Of a stretch of 64,000 nt of DNA, positions 7,974-17,206 are shown in pieces (position 1 is the first letter of the stretch; each line of letters begins with the position of its first letter). This DNA comes from Kineothrix sp. IPX-CK (GTDB taxonomy: Bacteria > Bacillota > Clostridia > Lachnospirales > Lachnospiraceae). The notes below the pieces were generated by a model. That model was given only the letters and a program-made list of their open reading frames with translations, searched no databases and was not told the origin of the DNA. The stretch lies in NCBI RefSeq assembly GCF_039134705.1, contig NZ_CP146256.1, positions 1,178,001 through 1,242,000 of the forward strand, written 5' to 3'. The position numbers and the translations under genes are program-made.

Positions 7974-8038
7974 GAAACATGGAATTACCGCTAGTGGTCA
8001 TAGATAATGATAAGTTTAAAGACAGGAGGAAATTAAAT

Positions 8039-8143
8039 ATGAATTTATTAATGGATTTAGCTATGATTGGTACGCTGACCGTATGCTATCTGTTGCTGAA
8101 ATGGTTTGTTAATTGGTGCAGCCGGCAGGTTGAAAAGCCGTGA
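8039..8143 (+). CDS. Small membrane protein at head of kdp operon
   Basis: 34 aa, ATG at 8039 with CAGGAGG upstream at about 8023. It has one hydrophobic helix (LAMIGTLTVCYLLLKWFV) and a basic tail ending QVEKP. It lies 20 nt before a KdpF-like gene. From memory, the Clostridium acetobutylicum kdp operon was described with two small hydrophobic ORFs (kdpZ, kdpY) before kdpA; this is probably the counterpart of the first. Its position suggests a role in assembly or stability of the Kdp complex, which is inference. Confidence 0.7.
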   Translation: MNLLMDLAMIGTLTVCYLLLKWFVNWCSRQVEKP

Positions 8144-8163
8144 TCGCAGAGGAGGATAATCAT

Positions 8164-8241
8164 ATGATAGTTCTTGGAATATTAATTGTGGGATTGGCAG
8201 GATATTTGGTATATGCTCTTGTAAATCCGGAAAAGTTTTAA
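8164..8241 (+). CDS. kdpF: KdpF-like small subunit of the K+-transporting ATPase
   Basis: 25 aa: one membrane helix (MIVLGILIVGLAGYLVYALV) ending NPEKF, a tail typical of KdpF. AGAGGAGG stands at about 8149-8156. In E. coli, KdpF stabilises the KdpABC complex in the membrane. It is 19 nt upstream of kdpA and surely cotranscribed. Confidence 0.85.
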   Translation: MIVLGILIVGLAGYLVYALVNPEKF

Positions 8242-8260
8242 CGGGAAGGCGGAACGAAAT

Positions 8261-9937
8261 ATGCTGCAAATTATAATAATTTTGATTGTCTTTGTTGGTT
8301 TAATTTTACCGATGGGGAAATACATGTATCACATTGCTGTCGGTCAAAGAACCTTTGCCGACCCATTTTTTGATCGGGTGGACAATACGATTTACCGTGT
8401 GTGTGGAATTGACAGAAAAGAAATGAGCTGGAAGCAGTATGTCTTTGCGATGCTGGCAACCAATGCGATTATGGTATTTATTGGATATTTAATTTTAAGA
8501 ATTCAGGAACTCCCGATTTTCAATCCCAACGGCATCAGAGGAATGGAGCCTGTGCTATCCTTTAATACCATCATCAGCTTTATGACGAATACTAACCTTC
8601 AGCACTACTCCGGAGAATCAGGGCTTTCGTACCTAAGCCAGATGCTGGTGATTATCTTTTTGATGTTTACCTCTGCAGCTACTGGTTTTTCTGTAGCTAC
8701 AGCTATCGTCCGTGGCTTTTCCGGAAAGACAAAAACCATGGGAAACTTCTATTCGGATTTTGTTCGTATTATAACACGGGTTCTCTTACCGCTTTCCATC
8801 ATTGTTGGACTGTTGCTTGTATCTCAGGGTACCGTACAGAACATGTCACCTGATATAACGGTGCAGTCGATTGAAGGAAAGTATCAGGATATAGTCATGG
8901 GGCCGGTTGCATCCCTGGAATCGATCAAGCATCTTGGAACTAATGGCGGAGGTTTTTTTGGAGCTAATGCAACAACACCATTTGAGAATCCAACAGTTCT
9001 ATCCAATATGATCGAAATGCTTTCCATGATGCTGTTGCCAGGTTCCTGCGTTGTTATGTTTGGTCTTATGGTACGAAACCGCAATAAAGAAGCCAAACCT
9101 ATTTTTGCTGTAATGTTTTTTCTTTTCATTGTGGGAATCGGGGTCTGCTATGCGGCTGAACAGGCTGGAAATCCGGCACTTGCACAGGCTGGATTAAATC
9201 AGAGCATGGGCAATATGGAAGGCAAAGAAATGCGGTTCGGAATTGCCCAATCCTCGCTGTTTACAACTGTGACAACTGCCTTTACTACCGGCAGTATCAA
9301 TAATATGCACGACACACTGACACCAATCGGCGGAATGGTTCCGCTGATAAATATGATGCTCAACCAGATATTTGGTGGTAAAGGTGTAGGATTGATGAAC
9401 ATGCTGATGTATGTGATCCTGACGGTATTTATCTGCGGCCTGATGGTTGGCCGTACACCGGAATATCTGGCGAAAAAGATCGAAGGCGGGGAAATGAAAC
9501 TGACTGCGCTAGGTATTATTATTCATCCGTTGATAATCCTGTTCTTCTCTGCACTGGCGGTAGCGCTTCCGGCAGGATTGGCGGGAATCAGTAACCCGGG
9601 GCATCATGGACTTACGCAGGTACTGTACGAATTCACGTCCGCTGCCGCCAACAATGGCTCCGGCTTTGAAGGGCTGAGTGATAATACGTATTTTTGGAAT
9701 ATTACGACAGGGCTGGCTATGTTCTTCGGGCGCTATTTGTCCATCATCATAATGATGGCTGTTGCAAGTTCGCTTATGCTCAAGCAACCGGTCAGTGAAT
9801 CTGTCGGTACATTAAGAACCGACTCAAAAACGTTTACCATAGCTCTTCTTATGGTGGTCCTTATCATTGCCGCACTTACGTTTTTTCCGGTACTGATTCT
9901 TGGACCGATTGCCGAGCACATGACTTTGTGGAGTTGA
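8261..9937 (+). CDS. kdpA: Potassium-transporting ATPase, K+-binding subunit KdpA
   Basis: 558 aa, the normal length. About ten membrane helices form four pseudo-repeats of a K+-channel-like fold. The filter-loop segments are visible: [48 protein letters not shown] and [15 protein letters not shown]. It binds K+ outside with high affinity and passes it to KdpB in the KdpFABC complex. It follows kdpF and precedes kdpB by 13 nt. Confidence 0.97.
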   Translation: MLQIIIILIVFVGLILPMGKYMYHIAVGQRTFADPFFDRVDNTIYRVCGIDRKEMSWKQYVFAMLATNAIMVFIGYLILRIQELPIFNPNGIRGMEPVLSFNTIISFMTNTNLQHYSGESGLSYLSQMLVIIFLMFTSAATGFSVATAIVRGFSGKTKTMGNFYSDFVRIITRVLLPLSIIVGLLLVSQGTVQNMSPDITVQSIEGKYQDIVMGPVASLESIKHLGTNGGGFFGANATTPFENPTVLSNMIEMLSMMLLPGSCVVMFGLMVRNRNKEAKPIFAVMFFLFIVGIGVCYAAEQAGNPALAQAGLNQSMGNMEGKEMRFGIAQSSLFTTVTTAFTTGSINNMHDTLTPIGGMVPLINMMLNQIFGGKGVGLMNMLMYVILTVFICGLMVGRTPEYLAKKIEGGEMKLTALGIIIHPLIILFFSALAVALPAGLAGISNPGHHGLTQVLYEFTSAAANNGSGFEGLSDNTYFWNITTGLAMFFGRYLSIIIMMAVASSLMLKQPVSESVGTLRTDSKTFTIALLMVVLIIAALTFFPVLILGPIAEHMTLWS

Positions 9938-9950
9938 GGAGGATATTATT

Positions 9951-12005
9951 ATGAGCAAAACAAAGAAAACAAAATTTATTACAGGGGATATTATGAAATA
10001 CTCCGTTATCGGGGCATTTATCAAGCTAAACCCCTTGTATATGATGAAGAATCCTGTCATGTTTGTGGTGGAAATCGGGTTTGGGATAACACTGCTGACC
10101 TGTTTCTTCCCGGGCTTGTTCGGAGAAGAAGGTAACAATATGGCACGATATAATTCCATAGTATCTGTTCTTCTTTTTTTTACCCTTTTATTTGCGAATT
10201 TTGCGGAAGCGGTAGCGGAGGGACGCGGCAAAGCGCAGGCAGAAAGCCTTAAGAAAACTCAGAAAGATATGCGAGCCCGAATCCTGAAAGAAGATAATAC
10301 GGAAATGATAGTAAGTGCCGCCACATTGGAAAAAGGTAATATAGTGCTGGTGAAAAACGGAGAGCTGATTCCCAATGACGGTGAAGTGATCGAAGGAATT
10401 GCCTCGGTGGATGAATCCGCTATTACCGGAGAGTCTGCACCTGTACTTAAGGAAAGCGGCGGAGATTTCTCGTCGGTAACCGGCGGCACAACGGTGGTCA
10501 GCGATTGGCTGAAGATTCGTATCACATCCAATCCTGGAGAATCTTTCATTGATAAAATGATTGCGCTGGTAGAGGGTGCCTCCCGCAAGAAGACGCCTAA
10601 TGAGATAGCGCTTAATACACTGCTTGTCAGTCTGACGATTATCTTTCTGATAGTAATATTCAGCCTTTACCCCCTCGCTGTTTACAGCGGGGTGCGCTTA
10701 CAAATTTCTACGATGATTGCCCTGATGGTCTGCCTGATCCCCACAACTATCGGAGGTTTGTTGTCTGCCATCGGTATCGCCGGTATGGACCGTGTAACAC
10801 GCTTTAATGTTATTGCAATGTCCGGCAAAGCCGTTGAGGTATGCGGTGATGTGGATACCATGATTCTCGATAAAACCGGTACTATTACCTACGGAAACCG
10901 TATGGCGGCAAAACTCATTCCCGTAAGTAACGTAAGTGAACAGGAATTGGTCCGTTATGCTGTGCTCAGTTCGCTAAAAGATGATACTCCCGAAGGGAAA
11001 TCCGTAGTAAGGCTTGGCGAGCAGTTAAGCGGCAAGGTTCAAGAGGCTGTATCGGGAATGGAGTTTGTGGAGTTCACCGCACATACGCGCATGAGTGGCG
11101 TCAATCTTCCGGATGGCACCAGAATCCGCAAAGGAGCATCGGATGCTATTCAAAAGTATGTACAGGATCTGGGCGGCTCTATTCCCGAGGATCTGGAAAA
11201 TCGGGCGAATGAGGTTGCGAAACTGGGAGGAACACCTTTGGCAGTCTGCGTTGGGAACCGTATCCTGGGCATCATTTATTTGAAAGACACCATCAAAGAG
11301 GGACTGGTGGAACGTTTCGAAAGATTGCGGTCTATTGGTATCAAGACCATCATGTGCACAGGTGACAATCCGCTGACTGCAGCGACCATTGCACAGGAAG
11401 CAGGTGTAGACAGCTTCATAGCGGAATGCAAGCCGGAAGATAAGATCAGGGCAATCAAGGCCGAGCAGGCAGAAGGGAAAATTGTCGCTATGACGGGAGA
11501 CGGTACGAATGACGCCCCTGCTCTCGCGCAGGCGAATGTAGGCATTGCCATGAACAGCGGCACTCAGGCTGCTAAGGAAGCGGCAAACATGATAGATTTA
11601 GATTCTGATCCCACCAAGATATTAGATGTGGTGGAAATCGGGAAGCAGCTTTTGATTACGCGGGGTTCCCTGACAACATTTAGCATAGCCAATGATATCG
11701 CCAAATATTTTGCAATCATTCCGGCAATGTTCATGGCGGCAATACCGCAGTTAAAAGTACTGAACATAATGGCATTGACTACCCCCTATAGCGCAATATT
11801 GTCTGCGCTGATTTTTAACGCTATTATCATTCCGCTGCTCATCCCTCTTGCAATGAAGGGTGTCAAATACAGGCCTATGCGCGCGGAGAAGATGTTATCA
11901 CGGAATATGCTGATTTACGGTCTGGGAGGTATTATTGCACCCTTTGCAGGTATTAAATCAATTGATTTGCTGATTGCGCCGATGCTGGCTATTCTTGGCA
12001 TATAG
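9951..12005 (+). CDS. kdpB: Potassium-transporting P-type ATPase subunit KdpB
   Basis: 684 aa. All P-type ATPase signatures are present: actuator motif TGES, phosphorylation motif DKTGT with Asp307, a nucleotide-binding region around [11 protein letters not shown], and hinge [20 protein letters not shown] hydrolysis here drives K+ import through KdpA. Ser/Thr in the early TGES region, the site of inhibitory phosphorylation in E. coli, is retained. A strong AGGAGG lies before the ATG. Confidence 0.97.
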   Translation: MSKTKKTKFITGDIMKYSVIGAFIKLNPLYMMKNPVMFVVEIGFGITLLTCFFPGLFGEEGNNMARYNSIVSVLLFFTLLFANFAEAVAEGRGKAQAESLKKTQKDMRARILKEDNTEMIVSAATLEKGNIVLVKNGELIPNDGEVIEGIASVDESAITGESAPVLKESGGDFSSVTGGTTVVSDWLKIRITSNPGESFIDKMIALVEGASRKKTPNEIALNTLLVSLTIIFLIVIFSLYPLAVYSGVRLQISTMIALMVCLIPTTIGGLLSAIGIAGMDRVTRFNVIAMSGKAVEVCGDVDTMILDKTGTITYGNRMAAKLIPVSNVSEQELVRYAVLSSLKDDTPEGKSVVRLGEQLSGKVQEAVSGMEFVEFTAHTRMSGVNLPDGTRIRKGASDAIQKYVQDLGGSIPEDLENRANEVAKLGGTPLAVCVGNRILGIIYLKDTIKEGLVERFERLRSIGIKTIMCTGDNPLTAATIAQEAGVDSFIAECKPEDKIRAIKAEQAEGKIVAMTGDGTNDAPALAQANVGIAMNSGTQAAKEAANMIDLDSDPTKILDVVEIGKQLLITRGSLTTFSIANDIAKYFAIIPAMFMAAIPQLKVLNIMALTTPYSAILSALIFNAIIIPLLIPLAMKGVKYRPMRAEKMLSRNMLIYGLGGIIAPFAGIKSIDLLIAPMLAILGI

Positions 12006-12037
12006 GCTGTATGCAATCGGAGAGGAGATTATAAAAT

Positions 12038-12676
12038 ATGATGAAATTTTTAAAGGGAATAAAGAGCCCGCTGCTTATTTCAGCGGTTATGCTCCTGATC
12101 TGCGGACTGGGGTATCCCCTTCTGCTTACAGGAATAAGTCAGATCATTTTTCCCCATCAGGCAAACGGCAGCCTCGTTATGATCGACGGGCAGAACGTAG
12201 GCTCGGAATTGATTGGGCAGGATTTTACTGATCCGCGGTTTATGAAGGGCCGTCCTTCTGCAGTGAATTATAACACATACACGCAGGAGGACAAGGAGAA
12301 TGGTAATTATACAGGAGTCAGTTCCGGCTCCAGTAACTATGCGACCACCAACCCGGAGCTGGCCAAACGGGTGAAAGCTGATATTGAGAAATTTCTGTCT
12401 GAAAATCCTTCTATTAATAAAGAAGATATTCCTACAGATCTGTTAACGGCTTCGGGATCCGGTCTTGACCCACATATCAGCCTTGCTTCAGCTGTAGTTC
12501 AAATTCCTGCTTTAGTTGAAACGACCGGGCTGCCCGAGGAACTGTTGGAGGACATTGTGAAAAAAAATACGCAGGGTAAGTCTCTGGGCATTTTTGGAGA
12601 AGAAACAGTTAATGTCCTGAAGGTAAATCTTGAAATTGTGAAGGAGTTAGGATTAGCGGAACAAGCGTCAGAATAA
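12038..12676 (+). CDS. kdpC: Potassium-transporting ATPase subunit KdpC
   Basis: 212 aa, slightly longer than E. coli KdpC (190). It has one N-terminal membrane helix (LLISAVMLLICGLGYPLLLTG) followed by an extracytoplasmic domain. Conserved KdpC segments are GSELIGQDFTDPRFMKGRPSA, the DLLTASGSGLDPHISLASA block and the final GIFGEETVNVLKVNLEL-like stretch. It stabilises the complex and raises nucleotide affinity. Start at 12038 follows GAGAGGAG; the adjacent ATG at 12041 is an equal alternative. Confidence 0.96.
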   Translation: MMKFLKGIKSPLLISAVMLLICGLGYPLLLTGISQIIFPHQANGSLVMIDGQNVGSELIGQDFTDPRFMKGRPSAVNYNTYTQEDKENGNYTGVSSGSSNYATTNPELAKRVKADIEKFLSENPSINKEDIPTDLLTASGSGLDPHISLASAVVQIPALVETTGLPEELLEDIVKKNTQGKSLGIFGEETVNVLKVNLEIVKELGLAEQASE

Positions 12677-12694
12677 AACCGGGTATTTATGCTA

Positions 12695-12702
12695 TCTTAA
12701 TG
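12695..12702 (+). promoter_or_regulatory. TCTTAATG box before kdpD
   Basis: TCTTAATG (12695-12702) lies in the 108-nt gap between kdpC and kdpD. It matches the boxes before kdpZ/F and after kdpE, so it may be a regulator site feeding a separate kdpDE promoter. Confidence 0.35.
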
Positions 12703-12784
12703 CTAAATAGGTAATTATAATACAATAATAATTTTTTATGTGATATAATTTTTAAAACATTCTATGAAAGAAGAGGGCGTAAAA

Positions 12785-15481
12785 ATGGGAAACGATCATA
12801 TATTTTCTGGTGTTGTTTCCAAGCAGCAAACCGTTATGGCTAACGAAAAGAAATGCGGGTTACTGAAAATCTATTTTGGTTATGCTGCTGGTGTCGGCAA
12901 GACCTTCGCTATGTTGAAAGATGCGCAAGAAGTCAAAAGCAATGGTGTCGATGTAGTGGCAGGATATATAGAACCTCATGCCCGCCCTGAAACAGCCGCT
13001 CTTTTGGGCAATCTGGAGGTCCTGCCATTTCTGGAATTGAACTATAAAAATGTTATATTAAAGGAGTTCGATTTGGACGAAGCCCTCCGCAGACGGCCTG
13101 AACTGATTTTGGTAGATGAACTGGCCCATACGAATGCCGAGGGGTGCCGCCATGCTAAGCGTTATCAGGATGTGGAAGAGTTGCTGCGCGCAGGCATAGA
13201 TGTATATACTACTATTAATGTTCAGCATATTGAAAGCCTTAACGATGTAGTGTTCGCCATTACAGGTATCACGGTACGAGAACGTATCCCAGACAGTGTA
13301 TTTGACAGTGCCGATCAGATTGAGGTTGTGGATATTGAGCCTGAAGAACTCCTTGAACGTCTGAATAAAGGGAAGGTTTATAGCGAAGAGCAGGCACGGC
13401 GGGCTCTTTCAAATTTCTTTACGAAGGAGAACCTGATTGCCCTTCGTGAAATTGCGCTAAGGCTCACTGCAGATCAGGTTAACCGTATTGCGGCACAAAA
13501 CAACGAGCCATCAAAAAACAGCGGTGCTTATTCTAATGAGCATATATTGGTTTGTTTATCTTCGGCACCTTCCAATGCTAAAGTAATCCGTACAGCGGCG
13601 AGAATGGCTGACGCATTTCACGGTACTTTTACAGCGTTGTTTGTGCAAACTACAGAAGCATTAGAATATGAAGACAAAGACAGAACGCGGCTGAGGGAAC
13701 ATCTAAGGCTTGCAGAACAGCTTGGAGCACAAATTGCTGCCGTATATGGGGAGGATGTTCCGGGACAGATTGCGGAGTATGCAAAGGTGAGCCGGGTATC
13801 CAAAATTGTTATAGGACGATCCAGTCATATAAAAAGATGGTTGGTAAAAACTAATTTTGTCGATAAGCTGTCTATGCTGGCCCCTAATTTAGATATTTAT
13901 ATTATTCCTGATACCAATCCCTCTTACCATTTGCGCCCGCCTAAGTTCGTAAAGCCGGCAGAGTTTTCACCGGTGGATTCTTTTAAAACGATAGGGATTT
14001 TAATTGCGTGTACATTGATCGGACTGTGGTTCGATTTTCTTGGCTTTAGTGAAGCGAACATCATCACTACATTTATTTTAGGTGTACTTTTTAATTCCAT
14101 CGTTACGAGAGGAAGAATATACAGTGCGTTATCCTCCGTTCTGGGCGTACTGGTGTTTAACTTTGTTTTTACACAGCCCCAGTATTCTTTACAGGCGGCT
14201 CTTCCAAGTTATCCGGTTACCTTTATTGTCATGCTGGCGGCTTCTCTCATTACCAGTACTCTGACCAAGAGAGTAAAGGAGCAGGCCCGTCAGGACGCGC
14301 AAAAGGCTTACCGGACAGAAGTGCTTCTGGAAACAAGTCAAAAACTGCAGCAGGCAAGCAATCAATCGGAAATTATAAAAGAAACAGCGCAACAAATGGT
14401 TAAATTGCTTGACAGAACTGTGATCTTTTATCTTAGTAAGGAAAATACATTATCCTCTCCTATGGTGTTTGGCTGCGAAGAGGAGGAAGCTTTGCGCAGA
14501 TATCTTAGTGAGGATGAGCTTGCGGTGGCGGAGTGGGTCTATAAAAATAACAAGCGGGCCGGAGCGACTACAAATACCCTTTCTGCCGCCAAATGCCTAT
14601 ATCTGGCGGTACGGGGAAAAGACAAAGTGTTTGCCGTCGTAGGAATCGTTATGGAAAAGCATGTTTCATTGGAGATGTTTGAAAAGAGCCTGGTAATTGC
14701 CATGCTGGGCGAGTGTGCCCTGGCTTTGGAAAAAGAATGGCTGAGTGAAACACAAAAACAAATATCTATGCAGATGCAGCAGGAGCAGCTTAGGGCCAAC
14801 CTCCTTAGGGCAATTTCTCATGACTTGCGGACACCTCTCACCAGTATCTCCGGCAATGCCGGTATTCTCAGAGGTAATTCCAAAGTTCTAAGCGAGGAGC
14901 AAAAACAGGGACTTTATACCGATATTTATGATGATTCCTTGTGGCTGATAAATTTGGTAGAAAACCTGCTATCCATTACCCGGATTGACAATGGAACGTT
15001 GAATCTGAACATGCAGCCGGAACTTTTGGAAGATGTGATCATAGAAGCATTACTTCATATCAATCGACGAAGTGTGGAACATAAAATTGAAACTGTGCTT
15101 GAGGATGAATTTTTAATGGCCAGGATGGATTCACGGCTTATCATTCAGGTTATTATCAATATTATTGATAACGCAATCAAGTATACACAGGAAGGCTCGA
15201 GCATTGTGATCTCGGCAAAAAGAGATGGAGCATTTATTCGAGTCGAAATAGCCGATGATGGTTCAGGCATTCAGGATTCGGCTAAGGAAAAACTGTTCGA
15301 TATGTTTTATACGGCTAAAAATATCAGTTCGGACAGCCGACGTGGACTTGGATTGGGTCTGCCGCTATGCAAATCTATTATCAATGCGCATGGGGGAACT
15401 ATTTATGTAAGAGATAATATGCCGCAGGGTACGGTATTTGTATTTACTTTGCGGGCAGAGGAGGTAAATGTTCATGAATAA
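12785..15481 (+). CDS. kdpD: Osmosensitive K+ channel histidine kinase KdpD
   Basis: 898 aa. ATG 12785 is preferred over 12764 because AGAGGG (12772-12777) sits between them. Order of parts: N-terminal KdpD domain with a Walker A-like loop (GYAAGVGKTFAML) and VDELAHTNAEG; a universal-stress-protein-like domain (ILVCLSSAPSNAKVIRTAARMA); four membrane helices around residues 400-500; a GAF-like region; then HisKA with the phospho-acceptor His679 in RAISHDLRTPLTS, and HATPase_c (N box NIIDNAIKYT, G boxes DDGSGI and GLGLGLPLCKSI). It senses low K+ or turgor and phosphorylates KdpE. Confidence 0.97.
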   Translation: MGNDHIFSGVVSKQQTVMANEKKCGLLKIYFGYAAGVGKTFAMLKDAQEVKSNGVDVVAGYIEPHARPETAALLGNLEVLPFLELNYKNVILKEFDLDEALRRRPELILVDELAHTNAEGCRHAKRYQDVEELLRAGIDVYTTINVQHIESLNDVVFAITGITVRERIPDSVFDSADQIEVVDIEPEELLERLNKGKVYSEEQARRALSNFFTKENLIALREIALRLTADQVNRIAAQNNEPSKNSGAYSNEHILVCLSSAPSNAKVIRTAARMADAFHGTFTALFVQTTEALEYEDKDRTRLREHLRLAEQLGAQIAAVYGEDVPGQIAEYAKVSRVSKIVIGRSSHIKRWLVKTNFVDKLSMLAPNLDIYIIPDTNPSYHLRPPKFVKPAEFSPVDSFKTIGILIACTLIGLWFDFLGFSEANIITTFILGVLFNSIVTRGRIYSALSSVLGVLVFNFVFTQPQYSLQAALPSYPVTFIVMLAASLITSTLTKRVKEQARQDAQKAYRTEVLLETSQKLQQASNQSEIIKETAQQMVKLLDRTVIFYLSKENTLSSPMVFGCEEEEALRRYLSEDELAVAEWVYKNNKRAGATTNTLSAAKCLYLAVRGKDKVFAVVGIVMEKHVSLEMFEKSLVIAMLGECALALEKEWLSETQKQISMQMQQEQLRANLLRAISHDLRTPLTSISGNAGILRGNSKVLSEEQKQGLYTDIYDDSLWLINLVENLLSITRIDNGTLNLNMQPELLEDVIIEALLHINRRSVEHKIETVLEDEFLMARMDSRLIIQVIINIIDNAIKYTQEGSSIVISAKRDGAFIRVEIADDGSGIQDSAKEKLFDMFYTAKNISSDSRRGLGLGLPLCKSIINAHGGTIYVRDNMPQGTVFVFTLRAEEVNVHE

Positions 15482-16190
15482 ACCATTGATTTTGGTTGTG
15501 GAAGATGACAAGGCCGTTCAAAAGTTAATCACAACCACCCTTGAGACACAAAGCTATCAATATCATACGGCAGGAACGGGCAAGGGCTCAATCTTAGAAG
15601 CAGTATCCAGGAAGCCGGATATCATGATTCTGGATTTGGGACTTCCGGACATGAATGGTATAGATGTTATCAAAAAAGTTCGGACATGGTCTAATATGCC
15701 CATTATTGTAGTAAGCGCACGCAGCGAAGATCGAGATAAGATAGATGCCTTAGATGCCGGTGCGGACGATTATCTGACCAAACCGTTCAGTGTGGATGAA
15801 CTTCTGGCGAGGCTAAGGGTCAGTCTGCGCCGGGTACGTTATGACAGTGAAAAACTGCAAAGAGACGCGACCGTATTTACGAATGAGAATATGAAAATTG
15901 ATTATGCTGCGGGCTGTGTGTGGATAGACGATGAGGAAATACATCTGACACCCATGGAGTATAAGCTCTTGTGTTTGCTGGCTAAGAATGTCGGGAAGGT
16001 CTTAACACATAATTTTATTCTCCAAGAGATATGGGGAAGTTATTCCAGCGATATTCCTGCCCTGCGCGTTTTTATGGCAACGCTGCGCAAGAAAATTGAA
16101 AAGGATGCTTCACAACCCAAGTATATACAAACACACATCGGCGTCGGGTATCGTATGCTCCGTGTGGGCGACGACGGGAAATCCGGTTGA
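15474..16190 (+). CDS. kdpE: KdpE response regulator (OmpR family)
   Basis: 238 aa. ATG 15474 is chosen over 15468 because GAGGAGG (15458-15464) is only 3 nt from the latter; the gene overlaps the end of kdpD. Receiver domain: acidic pocket EDD, phospho-acceptor Asp54 in MILDLGLPDMNG, and the Lys of TKPFS. The C-terminal winged helix matches OmpR/PhoB (HLTPMEYKLLCLLAKNVGKVLTHNFI, GVGYRM). It should activate the kdp promoter when phosphorylated by KdpD. Confidence 0.97.
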   Translation: MNKPLILVVEDDKAVQKLITTTLETQSYQYHTAGTGKGSILEAVSRKPDIMILDLGLPDMNGIDVIKKVRTWSNMPIIVVSARSEDRDKIDALDAGADDYLTKPFSVDELLARLRVSLRRVRYDSEKLQRDATVFTNENMKIDYAAGCVWIDDEEIHLTPMEYKLLCLLAKNVGKVLTHNFILQEIWGSYSSDIPALRVFMATLRKKIEKDASQPKYIQTHIGVGYRMLRVGDDGKSG

Positions 16191-16203
16191 TATCTTTATA
16201 TTA

Positions 16204-16231
16204 TCTTAATGTTGCCGCAAGAATCTTAATG
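16204..16231 (+). promoter_or_regulatory. Direct repeat TCTTAATG-N12-TCTTAATG
   Basis: TCTTAATG occurs at 16204-16211 and again at 16224-16231, a 20-nt period (two helical turns), 70-97 nt before the AtpI-like gene. Tandem direct repeats on one face are the usual site of OmpR-family regulators, and KdpE is the nearest. A TATACT at 16253-16258 could be the -10. Confidence 0.45.
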
Positions 16232-16300
16232 CTGTGCTAACATATAAGCTGATATACTTAAAAACATGCAAATAGTAGTTGTGTTTTTGGGGAGATAACT

Positions 16301-16681
16301 ATGACACTTCAAGAAAAATTGAAACAAGAAATAATAAGCATGGCTTTCTGCGTAACCGGATTGTCATTTATTCTAATTAGTTTTTATATAATTATGGATA
16401 AGTGCAACCTTTCTGTTATGATGGGCATGGTCATAGGCGGCGCAGCATCAATCGGGAATTTTATTTTAAATGTATATACCGTACAACATTCTGTAAAATT
16501 TGACAAACAGAAAGCCTCCCGCATTATATTACTTTCAAAAGTAATCAGAATGTTTTTAATGGGTTTTATTGCTTATTATATATTACTGGTGCCGCTATTA
16601 CATGACTTTACCGGTATTCTTGCATTATTTTTTCCTCAAATAACCCGTGCATTTTTATACTTAATAAAAACCGAAGACTGA
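16301..16681 (+). CDS. Small membrane protein resembling ATP synthase subunit I (AtpI-like)
   Basis: 126 aa with about four hydrophobic helices. The pattern, with GMVIGGAASIGNFILN in the second helix pair and a basic segment (FDKQKASRIILLSKVIRMF) before the third, fits the ATP-synthase I / AtpI-like family. No atp operon is near, so an F-ATPase role is doubtful. Its leader carries the same TCTTAATG motif seen in the kdp locus, so it may belong to the potassium or osmotic response. A GGGGAG ribosome site precedes the ATG. Family assignment is by pattern only. Confidence 0.55.
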   Translation: MTLQEKLKQEIISMAFCVTGLSFILISFYIIMDKCNLSVMMGMVIGGAASIGNFILNVYTVQHSVKFDKQKASRIILLSKVIRMFLMGFIAYYILLVPLLHDFTGILALFFPQITRAFLYLIKTED

Positions 16682-16708
16682 TAATTCAGCTTATGTACCG
16701 AGGGGAAA

Positions 16709-16867
16709 TTAATTCCCTCCGGGTCCATCTTGACGCGGCCTTGATGACTCAGGAAGCGGCTCCACATTGTAGTCAGGCTTAGTATGATTTTTACCTCTCG
16801 GCAAATCTATTTCCGGGATGTTACCGTCATCAAAGGTATTATTAGGTTCATTTTTTTTAGATTTCAT
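16709..16867 (-). CDS. 52-aa proline- and charge-rich protein of unknown function
   Basis: Minus-strand ATG at 16867 preceded by AAAGGATGG; stop at 16709. The product starts MKSKKNEPNNTFDDGNIPEI and ends in RPRQDGPGGN. It is hydrophilic with no membrane helix or cysteine, and many Pro, Asp and Asn residues suggest disorder. The frame is uninterrupted and has a sensible ribosome site. I do not recognise the family. It lies downstream of the 28-aa gene on the same strand, separated from it by a terminator-like hairpin. Confidence 0.5.
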   Translation of the reverse strand: MKSKKNEPNNTFDDGNIPEIDLPRGKNHTKPDYNVEPLPESSRPRQDGPGGN

Positions 16868-16944
16868 AGTATACCATCCTTTCGGATATAGAGTATCCAG
16901 ATGGAGAGTTTTTTATGCAACAGGAATGATTTTCCATTATATAA

Positions 16945-16983
16945 AATAAGCTGCAAATCCATTCTGTAGATTTGCAGCTTATT
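16945..16983. terminator. Bidirectional terminator-like hairpin
   Basis: AATAAGCTGCAAATC (16945-16959) pairs perfectly with GATTTGCAGCTTATT (16969-16983), a 15-bp stem with a 9-nt loop. It stands just after the minus-strand 28-aa gene and would end its message. Confidence 0.7.
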
Positions 16984-16991
16984 ACAAGTAT

Positions 16992-17078
16992 TTATTTTGT
17001 TTTATGCACATATACGAGTAAAGCAACTAGAAACCCTCCGAATTGAAATATTAAAGATAATGTTTGATATGTATCCAT
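16992..17078 (-). CDS. Putative holin-like toxin peptide (Hol_Tox type)
   Basis: 28 aa, minus-strand ATG at 17078 with GAGGATG about 9 nt before it. The peptide begins MDTYQTLSLIFQFGGFLVAL and ends LVYVHKTK: a short N-terminal M-x-x-Y-x-x-L segment, one membrane helix and a basic tail. This matches the putative holin-like toxin family (PF16935-type), whose members include type I toxin-antitoxin peptides in Firmicutes. A strong terminator follows. An antisense RNA antitoxin would be expected on the plus strand, but none can be proved from sequence alone. Confidence 0.65.
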   Translation of the reverse strand: MDTYQTLSLIFQFGGFLVALLVYVHKTK

Positions 17079-17164
17079 AATAAACATCCTCTTTTTTCTA
17101 TATATATGCTAGTTGTCCCGAGATTATTCTCTAAATTTGTAAATTATTGCGCTAAATTAAATAA

Positions 17165-17204
17165 AAGTGAGGGGACTCAGCCTAATCTCCGGTGCGTCCC
17201 CCTC
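17165..17204 (-). terminator. Terminator of the splB transcript
   Basis: On the minus strand GAGGGGGAC (from 17204) pairs with GTCCCCTC (to 17169), with one bulge, and is followed by ACTTTTATTT. It lies immediately after the splB stop. Confidence 0.7.
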
Positions 17205-17206
17205 AA

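Noticed and set aside
7851..8038. A c-di-AMP (ydaO-type) riboswitch before the kdp operon
   Set aside because: The leader is too short after the -10 (about 65 nt) and no conserved ydaO motifs were found.
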